Source: Pterobdella sp. o SKG-2022 (Eukaryota > Annelida > Clitellata > Hirudinida > Piscicolidae). Taken from it: a DNA stretch of 64,000 nucleotides. The notes beneath the pieces are model-generated. The model saw only the letters and a program-made list of their open reading frames with translations. It was not told the DNA's origin and made no database searches. Shown here piece after piece: positions 55,489-64,000 of the stretch. Position 1 is the first letter of the stretch. Each line of letters opens with the position of its first letter. The position numbers were made by a program, and so were the translations under genes. The stretch is from positions 2,127,323-2,191,322 of the forward strand of contig OZ038324.1 of the NCBI GenBank assembly GCA_964035795.1, given 5' to 3'.

Positions 55489-58400
55489 TGAGTAAAAAAC
55501 CAATTCAAAACTGACGAATATAACTAAATTTAACACACAAAAATAAACAGGGAAATCACGGAAGGGACGGAGAAGCTGGTCTCAGAGGTCCCCCAGGATC
55601 ACCTGTTAGTTTCTTGTTGTTGTGTTCATAAAGGGTTATACATGGAGGTTTAATATAATTACATGTATTGTTATAATTGCGAGAATTTGGTGTAAAGACT
55701 TGGCAAAATTGTAAAAAATATTGTTATTTTCAATACGATAATAACATAATGATAGAAGATACAATGCATGGATAAGGATAAAAGCATTTAAATTTAAAAA
55801 TTCATAATAATAATAATTGAAAAATTATAATAAAAATAATATAATAATAATAATGAAAACACAAACACTTTAGGGACCAGTGGGAAGCCCCGGATTTCCA
55901 GGATTTCCTGGTGCCAAAGGACACAGAGTGAGTAAATTTAATATTTGATGGGAAGGATTGGTAAGAAGATGACGATGGTTGTAGTTATGATGATGATGGT
56001 GTTGGAGGAGTAATTAGGATTATGGCTCTGATGCTAGTGGTGGTGATAATGATGATGAAGATAATGTTTATTCTAAAGGGTCTTATTGATAATAATGGTT
56101 ATGACCCTCGTGAATAAATATACATATATAATGAAAAATTATAATTTAATTATTATAATAATAAATAAAAATAAAACGAAAGGGAGGACCAGGAGCTGCT
56201 GGTTCAAGGGGAGAGCCAGGAAAGCTTGGAGAAAAGGTGCGTTGTGCTGTTATTTTGAAACTTTTGATCTTAGTAGTTGTAAGGCTTTAAATATTCTTTC
56301 ATTGATTTAGTTTTATTTTTTTTGAAGATTTTTTTCTATATTTTTCTTTATTTATTTTTTTTGTTTCTCAAATCTTCTCTTAGCTTGTTAAATTATGATT
56401 TTTATGGTATTGTCACTTCAGTTTTCAAATGGGCACATTAAAATTCACCATTGTAGTGATACAATTATTCTTCAAGTATTGAAATTTTGACATGACATTA
56501 TTATCATTGCACTACAGGGAGTTGATGGCAGTGCTGGACCCGCTGGAGCCCCCGGAACACCCGTGAGTGACAACACCTTAAAAACTTATTATATAGCCCT
56601 ATAACATTATTACATGAACAAATGAGTTAAAAAGTTTAAAACTATTAAAGAAAAATAATAAAAATAGGATTTAACATTTATGAATAGAATTGAATGACTG
56701 GTAGACCGTATAAGGTATTTATATTTATGAATGTCCAAATGGCCAGGGTATCCGTGGTGTAGCTGGAGAGAGAGGAGCTGACGGCAAAGAAGGACCCGCT
56801 GTAAGACATTTGTTTTTGTGCTTCAAATGAAAAATAAATATTATTTTTGAATTTTCATGTTTTGACATACTTGTTTAATCTTTTTTAAACCAAAAGTTTA
56901 TTTTTTTCTAAAAAAATTAAATTCTTTAAACAACCAAATAGTATAATTGAAAAAAAGCAACAAAGCCCCTTAAATACAATTTTTTCATCACCAAACAGGG
57001 ACCCAGAGGTGCCGATGGGCAACCAGGACCAGCTGGAGCTGCAGGACCCGCTGGAGCTCCAGGTCCTTCAGGACATCCAGGAGCTGCTGGTGCTAAAGTG
57101 CGATTTATAATAATTACAACTAATTCTTTATCTAACAACCCTGTACTCAGTGTCATTAGTTTACATAAAAATTTGTTGGTGAAAATGATGATTTGGCATA
57201 TATATGATCTGATGCACAAACGGACAGGGAGAACAAGGAATCACAGGAGAGAGAGGAGCACCAGGAGTGCAGGGACTTCCAGGATTCATCGGTCTTGCTG
57301 GAGCCCCTGGAGAGCCTGGAAGAGCTGTAAGTATAACATGCTTTAATTTTGGCTTTGAAGATATGAATATTCAACAAATATTGGAATACATATAAAAAAT
57401 AATTTTGAGACAAAAAATACGACCTATGATAGGGATTTAGTTTACTATTTGACTACTTTAGTTTAGCAAAATTAATGGGATTAATAACCCTTTATTGAAA
57501 AAATAATTTAAGCTTGACGACCTCTACAGGGAGCTCCAGGATCTGATGGAGCTCAGGGAGGTAGAGGAGAAAGAGTGAGTTACAATACTTCGTATTGATT
57601 TCATTCAATCAAGTTTAATTATTGATTGGGAAATTAAAATTTTGACAACACCATTGATAGGGAGAGCCTGGTTCAGCTGGATCTCCTGGATTCGCTGGAC
57701 CCAGTGGTCTTCAGGGTATTGTAGGAAACCCAGGTTCCATTGGAGCCAAAGGAGAAATTGTACGTATAATTTTTATAACTAAAAAGTATCTTAAAAGATT
57801 CATTGAAGATATGACTTGCTTGTAGGGAGCCGTGGGAGGTGTAGGTCACCCAGGAGAGCCTGGTTTGAGGGGACCAAATGGACCCCAAGGTGACAGGGGA
57901 GAGAGAGGAAAACCCGGTGTACAAGGAAAGAGAGTGAGTTTTGCCGTTTTGACTCTCAACAGTAATTTCGATTCTCACATATTCACGATAGCGTTGAAAT
58001 CATACAAACATGATCTGGAAATGTTAATTTGTTGATTCTTACTTGAAAGGGTAAAGCTGGACCACCAGGACCTCAAGGATCAAACGGAGCTGTGGGAGAA
58101 AAGGTTTAAACTATATATAAACTTTATAAAACTACAAAAGTTCTATTATGAAATACAAACTTATTATATGTAAATATGCATCATCAATTAAATTTTTCAA
58201 AAATGTAGGGTCCACAAGGAAACAGTGGAAGCCCAGGAGTAGCAGGAATCCCAGGAAGTTTCGGAGCCATCGGAGGAAAAGGACCCGTTGGAGAACCTGG
58301 AGTCAAGGGACCAGATGTATGTGTTTATTTTTCAAATATTTTGTAAAGGCTACAAAAATTTTTTTTTGTTGAAATTACTTTGAAGCCTTACTAAATATTG

Positions 58401-61400
58401 AACAAGTAATAATTTCATGATAATATCAGCTCATTCTCATAAATATTCTTTTATAACATTGTTAGTTATTAGTAGCTGGTGATAAATAAATATTTGACAG
58501 GGAGACCAAGGAAAGAAAGGAGCTATCGGTCTTCCAGGAGCCTTGGTTAGTTTCTATTCCATGCTTTATAACGTTGTGATGGGAAAGCTATCAAGGATAC
58601 AATCAAATGTATGCCCAATTCGCCCAAAATAAATGCTGAATATTCAATGCAGGGAGCTCCAGGTGCCCCAGGATCCGATGGATTGGATGGAACCGCTGGA
58701 GATGCTGTGAGTTCTATTTCTTATATGATTCTTTAGACATAAAAACTATGTAGCCTAAAAATTGCTAAAGTTTACACCGCTATAATTTTAATTGTGATTT
58801 TATTGTATTTTATCCAAAGATGTTTTTTTGAATTATATAAATAAATATCGTTCCTATGACCTTGATTTTTTTATGAACTAGATGATATTTTGCACAGGGT
58901 AAACCAGGAAAAGATGGTCGTGATGGAGAGCAAGGACCACAGGGTCCACAAGGAGCCCCTGGACCTCAAGGACCTAACGGAGAAAGAGGAAAGGCTGTGA
59001 GTTTGAAACCCTTATAGCCATCAATATATGAAATTAGTTTGTCAATCTTATAAAATTTGAATATTACAGATGGTAGAATAAATTTTCGTGAAGTTTGTTT
59101 ATAACAATATTTCAATATTGGTGAATTCTTAGTACAATTGTTTTGTTGCAGGGAGCTCCAGGAGCTAACGGCGAAGACGGGCCTACTGGAGACAAGGGAC
59201 CTGATGGAGAACGTGGAAGAGACGGAGAATCCGGTGCTATTGGAGAAACTGGAGATGCTGTGAGAAGCTAAGCATTTAATAATTTAATTAAAAACATTTT
59301 TTTGGGGATTAGTGCATTTAAGTGGGTAAATATACAAAGAACTGAAATGATTCAAAGGGAGAAGAAGGATCAGAAGGTATTGATGGAGAACCCGGACCCC
59401 AGGGATACCCTGTTAGTAGTCCATCTTTGTCATTTCATACTACTTGAATTGCTTACTAATCATAATATAATTCAAATGATTAAATTTTTATATTTTTCAA
59501 CCAAAATATCAAATTCGAAGCCTTTTCAAATATATTTATTGGAATTTGTGTGAAACAATTATATAGAACAAATAAAAACAAATATACATAGATTCAACAT
59601 TAAAAACATCTGAACCGATGACAGGGTTTGCCAGGACCATACGGACCCCCAGGAGCCCAAGGAGCTCCAGGAGGACCAGGACCTAAAGGACCAGTCGGTG
59701 CACCAGGACTCAGTGGAGCTCCTGTAAGATAATATTTCTCGTTTCATGAGAATTATGGGTTCAAAAATGCTAATATTTTTGCTCGAACATATATGGAAAA
59801 ATTACTCATAACAAGTGCATACATATATAAAAACATACTAGCAATGGTGTTACAAAAAAACGTGATGCTTGGTAGGGAGAGAGAGGAGAGCCAGGAGACA
59901 CAGGAGCTCCAGGTAAAACTGGTCCCACAGGAGAGAAAGGACTGCCAGGAGCTGATGGACCTGTTGGACCTCCTGTGAGTTGTCTTTGAATTTTTTCTAT
60001 TTTAACTTCCATATCATCTAAAAAAAATTTTTTTCTCAAATATGAAATTATTTTTAATTTATTTTAAATATTTTGTTTTTATTTTAAATCTCACTAGTTT
60101 TGAATAGATATGATCATGTAAATGTGTTTAATTAGATTCATTGGCAACCAGATGTGATCTTTCACATGTTTTTTTAGAAAAATTAACTTTTATCCAGGGA
60201 CCCGCTGGAGACCCTGGAACAGCTGGAGAGGAAGGACACACCGGATTGACCGTATGTTGTTACACCTTTGACCAATTTCAATGTTACATTGTTTTATATA
60301 GAGTTAAATCAATAAGTAAAAATACATTTTCAAAACTTCAAACTCTATTCAATTTAATTTTATTAAAAAGTTGAAATGTCTTTTATATTATTATTTAAAA
60401 CTGAATTTTTGCATTTTTTTTACCAACTGCAAACAGGGAAAACCCGGTGAGATCGGAAACACTGGACCCGCAGGAGGTGCTGGAGGGCCAGTAAGCATAT
60501 ATTAAATATTTATTTTGAGTTATTTTTTAATTCATTTGAAACCTAACAAAAAATTTAACTCAAATAAAATAAATTATTAAACACATATTTAATTTATATA
60601 AAATATATTTTGATGAATACTTAACAACGCCATATTCAACCCAGGGAGATGTAGGAGCACCCGGTAGAAAGGGTCCTCCAGGAAGGTCTGGAACCCCTGT
60701 GAGTTTATCTTTTTTTTGAGCTTCGACCTATGAGCTTTATATGTTTAAGGAACTTTTTAAACATTGAAAAGGCTAATGAATAGTTTTGAAAGTGAAATTA
60801 TATTTTATTTTTCAATTTTTTGTTTTTCATGCAGAGTTTTTCAAAAAAATGCATAAATTAATTTTGAAAAAAGGGTAAGCAAGGTTTGCCCGGAAACCCA
60901 GGCCCTAGCGGTCTTTCAGGAGAAACTGGGCCTCAAGGTTTGGTATTGTTATAATTATCTTTTTAATTCTAAACTAAACGTTCAAAAAATACTTTCACAA
61001 CTGTTTATACATACGATATAAAATATCCAAAAGTACAAAATATAAACGATGGTCTTTAACTTGGAACTTTTCTCAAAATTTTTTCACGAAATGCTGAATT
61101 TCAAAAGTTTCAAGCTATTTCACAAACTTCAAACTGGAAATTTAGTCTATACACCAAAAACCAAACAAACAGGACCTTTGGGATTGAAGGGTCCAACTGG
61201 AAGCCAGGGAGCCACAGGAGGAAGAGGAGAACCAGGAGAGGGTGGAGCCCCAGGTCCCGATGGACCCCTTGTAAGTTAAAGCGTTTGTTGGTTTTAATGA
61301 TTTTGAGTTTTGATCTATATCTAAAATTATGGTGAAATTCATGTTGAAAATAATTTATTATATATTTTAATTTAAATTTTGAAATCGAATACAGGGATTG

Positions 61401-63853
61401 ACTGGTCCTCCAGGGCCTAGAGGAGAGCCAGGACCAAGAGGATTTGAAGTAAGCTTACTAGTTTCATGATTATAATATTTTCAAAATTTTTCAATGATAT
61501 ACTCATCATAATATTTTTTATCAAATAAGGATGATTTTCAAAATAATATTAATTTTTTCTAAAGGGAGACCCAGGAGCACCAGGAACCCAAGGAGAAAAG
61601 GGACCACCAGGGCCTCAAGGACCTGAAGGAGCTCAAGGAGAAGCAGGAATTCAAGGAAAAGAGGGTGCTGTAGGAGAACCAGGTGCCCAAGGACCTCAAG
61701 GACCTACTGGTCTTGCTGGTGACCCTGGACCCACTGGAAGCCAAGGAATTGCTGGACCTCCCGGTAAAGCTGGACCAAAAGTGAGGAATCTGAAAATTAA
61801 AATGCTCATGTTTTAATCGTTAAAATTGGTGTATTTAAAAAATAATTTAATGAATAAAAAAAGTTTAATATTAGTTTAAATGTTGCTCAGGGATTCCCAG
61901 GAGATGCTGGAGCTCCAGGTCCCGCTGGAATCAAGGGAAGTGATGGTCCAGATGGTAGAGATGGTGAGAAGGGAGAAAGAGGAGAAGCTGGTTTGCCTGT
62001 ATGTATTTTGGATCGATCATTTATATTGATCGTCTTTTCATACCTCATCAAAATATGCTACTGGCATTTTTTGAACTTAGTTTTTTGTTATATATTTATA
62101 TACTTTAATTAAAAGAAGTACACAAATAATGACATAATGAAACTCCAATTTGACTCCTAGGGTCACCCAGGAGCCCAAGGAAAACCAGGACAATCTGGAG
62201 ATAGAGGAACCATTGGACAACCTGGAGCTGCAGGAGAAACTGGATCTACTGGAACCACTGGACCCAGAGTGCGTTTAAAATGTTCATTTAAGCTTTTAAC
62301 GTATTACCTAAACAACGTGTTCAATAATTAAACTTTGCTTCACTTATAAAACCAGTTAATTTTGTGGAAACATGAATGAATAAAAGATATGTTTTATAGG
62401 GTTTGCCCGGACCAGCAGGAGATGAGGGAGAAAAGGGAGACAGAGGATACCAAGGAGATCAAGGACCACAAGGACCTCCTGGACTCCCCGGAGAGAGAGG
62501 AGTCGATGTGAGAATCTTATAAATAACATCGAATATCATACAATGAAGCAATCTATAATCCCAAAAAATTATAAACAGGGAGTTTCAGGCAGAGACGGAT
62601 CTCCAGGACTGCCAGGAAAGGCAGGAGAAAGAGGACCTTCTGGTGCTCCAGGACCCATTGGATTGCCCGGAAGAGGAGGAATCCCAGGAGTGGTTGGTGC
62701 ACCCGGGTCTCAAGGAGCTACTGGAGAGCGTGGAGAAAGGGTGCGTCTAAAGTTTCAAATTGAACAAAAATAATAATAAAGTAAATACCAAATCACTACG
62801 TTAAACAAATTTGGTGCAAAAAAATAGCTAAATACAAATAATTAAAAGTAAATACTTAAATAACAAACATGTTTCAAAAACTGCCAACAACAAAAATGTT
62901 TTTTATGACTATTTATTGAGTTAAAACCATTGACCGCAGGGAGAACAAGGACCCTCTGGACCACAAGGACCTGTCGGACCCGATGGACCTCAGGTTTGCA
63001 GCATGCTTGTTATCAAATCAAACCATTACATTAATTTAAATTTAACTTTGATTTTTTATTAAGTTTGTTTAAGCAAAAAACTTTTATGAATTATTTTGGG
63101 ATTGAACACGATTACCTTAGATAACTAGTCTAACGCTCTACCAGCTGAGCTATTCGGGTTGACTTTTATGAATTAGAAATCAAATAATGTCAATCAAAAA
63201 AGATTAAATTTTGATATATCTGTTAAACTTAATAATAATTTTCCAGGGAGCTATCGGAGATTCAGGAGACAAGGGAGATAAAGGAGAACAAGGAGATAAG
63301 GTGTCACCTCACATCTTCAGATTATAGCCAACAGACCAAACATTCTTTTGTCATTCCTATATAACAACTAGCAGTTTTTTACTCATTATGTACCATACAT
63401 TCTTTTCTAATTCTAGATGATAGAATATTTAACATGGTCCCAAAATAATATATAAATCAAAAAATTTTAAAATACTGAACTATCAATAAAGATTAAAACA
63501 TTATATGATAATTGTGCACAGGGAGACCCAGGATGGCAAGGAACCACTGGTCTTCCAGGACCCAAGGGACCCACTGTAAGCGTTTTATACCAGCATATTC
63601 CGTTCAAGCATAATGAATTTAAATAATAAATACCTCAATCAAATTTAATAATTTTTTCAATTAAAATTTAATTAGTCAAGTTATCAATTTAAGTTGTATG
63701 CTTTTCCAAAAGCCATCCTTCAAGCTAAGTTTCTATTTTTTAATAAAATACAACATTACTAAATGTTGACTTTGTTATAATGAAGCTCCACTCACCCAGG
63801 GAGACCCAGGACCTCCAGGACCCCCAGGACCAGCTGGAGCTGAAGGACAAAGA
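52170..63853 (+). CDS. Fibrillar collagen alpha chain (3' end beyond window)
   Basis: Secreted fibril-forming collagen with at least 42 coding exons. The ATG at 52170 starts a signal peptide ([17 protein letters not shown]). A short N-terminal non-helical region of about 72 residues after it is followed by 37 helix exons encoding 960 residues, or 320 consecutive Gly-X-Y triplets with no interruption. All but one of the helix introns are phase 0, and helix exons begin with a whole Gly codon and have sizes 45, 54, 99, 108, 162 or 216, the 54-base signature of fibrillar collagens. Fibrillar helices are about 338 triplets long, so roughly 18 triplets, the telopeptide and the C-propeptide (trimerisation domain) remain downstream of the window. 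No VWC or thrombospondin N-terminal-like domain is encoded. Chains would trimerise, be processed and form extracellular fibrils. The clade (A, B or C) cannot be set firmly without the C-propeptide. Confidence 0.97.
52933..53022. repeat. 45-bp tandem duplication in collagen intron
   Basis: AACTCATTTAATATTAATTT, followed by TATGCATATNTATATCGATT, occurs twice with a 45-bp period and one clear difference in the aligned core (G/T). Confidence 0.9.
54267..63853 (+). CDS. Collagen triple-helix exons 1-37
   Basis: Starts and lengths in order: 54267(45), 54803(54), 55089(54), 55551(54), 55874(54), 56183(54), 56518(45), 56747(54), 56999(99), 57228(99), 57530(45), 57661(99), 57826(108), 58050(54), 58209(108), 58501(45), 58653(54), 58898(99), 59152(108), 59358(54), 59625(99), 59876(99), 60198(54), 60437(54), 60645(54), 60874(64), 61173(98), 61395(54), 61565(216), 61891(108), 62161(108), 62400(108), 62579(162), 62940(54), 63247(54), 63522(54), 63800(54). 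Each has an AG acceptor directly before GGN, except 61173, and a GT donor. The first exon reads [15 protein letters not shown]. Confidence 0.97.
55447..55486. repeat. (AC)n microsatellite in collagen intron
   Basis: About 19 AC units between helix exons 3 and 4. Confidence 0.95.
60874..61270 (+). CDS. Collagen helix exon pair with a displaced intron
   Basis: Exon 60874-60937 (64 bases) ends CCTCAAG|GTTTGG and exon 61173-61270 (98 bases) begins ACAG|GACCTTTGG. Together they give 162 bases, exactly three 54-base units, but the intron interrupts a Gly codon in phase 1 instead of falling between triplets. Confidence 0.9.
61565..61780 (+). CDS. Fused 216-base collagen helix exon
   Basis: A single exon of 24 Gly-X-Y triplets (GDP...GPK), four 54-base units long, which suggests loss of introns between ancestral exons. 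Splice borders are CTAAAG|GGAGAC and CCAAAA|GTGAGG. Confidence 0.95.
63094..63161 (-). mobile_element. Retroposed tRNA-like element with target-site duplication
   Basis: The minus strand reads as a tRNA-like head: AATAGCTCAGCTGGTAGAGC (A-box), an anticodon-like stem TTAGA/TCTAA, and the B-box GTTCAATCCC, ending in AAAA. The identical 14-mer ACTTTTATGAATTA lies at 63080-63093 and 63162-63175, a perfect target-site duplication. It is an insertion in a collagen intron and not a functional tRNA, since the 3' acceptor strand is missing. Confidence 0.85.
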
Positions 63854-64000
63854 GTTAGTGGCGTTTATTATAATGAAAAGTATTGATTAAGTTATATTTA
63901 TAAGTTTAATCTACATTTTGGTCTTGTATGATGCTTCGATTCAATAAATACTAGAATGTTAGAATACATCCAACCAAACTAAAAATCAACTTATCTATAA

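Noticed and set aside
57673..61744. Minus-strand Ser/Pro-rich frames opposite the collagen exons
   Set aside because: Antisense shadows of GGN-CCN collagen codons.

Overview
This window is animal (metazoan) nuclear DNA. It is AT-rich, full of microsatellites, and carries spliced genes with GT-AG introns, tRNA-derived SINE copies and fragments of non-LTR retrotransposons. A short repeat core at about 34866-34900 (CCATGCTAGCATGG when read on the minus strand) resembles dispersed repeats I recall from molluscs and annelids. Together with the gene families present, this suggests a lophotrochozoan, perhaps an annelid such as a leech. That placement is inference and cannot be settled from the window.

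Layout. (1) At 2185-6860 on the minus strand lies a ten-exon LRCH-type gene: N-terminal leucine-rich repeats, an Asn/Ser-rich linker and a C-terminal calponin-homology domain. Its exon phases join into one frame of 596 codons. (2) Head to head with it, at 8070-10875 on the plus strand, is a LIM-only gene of the LMO1/LMO3 (Drosophila Beadex) type. It has three exons and unusual N- and C-terminal extensions. (3) At 23349 to about 26805 on the minus strand, convergent with the LMO gene, is a class II POU homeobox gene (Oct1/Oct2, nubbin/pdm type) with an unusually long Asn-rich linker between its two DNA-binding domains. (4) At 34958-35526 on the minus strand are three exons of a diverged SCAMP-like gene; its membrane-spanning exons were not found. 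(5) At 36496-37924 on the minus strand are four phase-compatible exons of a gene I do not recognise. (6) At 50999-51070 on the minus strand is an initiator tRNA-Met. (7) From 52170 to the right edge on the plus strand is a fibrillar collagen gene. It has a signal peptide, a very short N-propeptide and 37 triple-helix exons encoding 320 uninterrupted Gly-X-Y triplets; the end of the helix and the C-propeptide lie beyond the window.

The stretches between genes (10876-23348, 26857-34900 and 38203-50998) hold mostly simple repeats. These include a 747-bp (AC)n, a ~1-kb (CTTA)n and a ~268-bp (GATA)n. They also hold SINEs, two retrotransposon 3' fragments, a near-perfect 55-bp-armed hairpin at 15870-15984, a 200-base assembly gap, and a few AT-rich sites that look like POU/octamer elements.

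The genes do not form an operon or a pathway. The two developmental regulators (LMO and POU2) are neighbours, and the strongest paired octamer site (44644-44662) is the kind of sequence a POU2 protein binds, so auto- or cross-regulation is a testable idea, not a conclusion.
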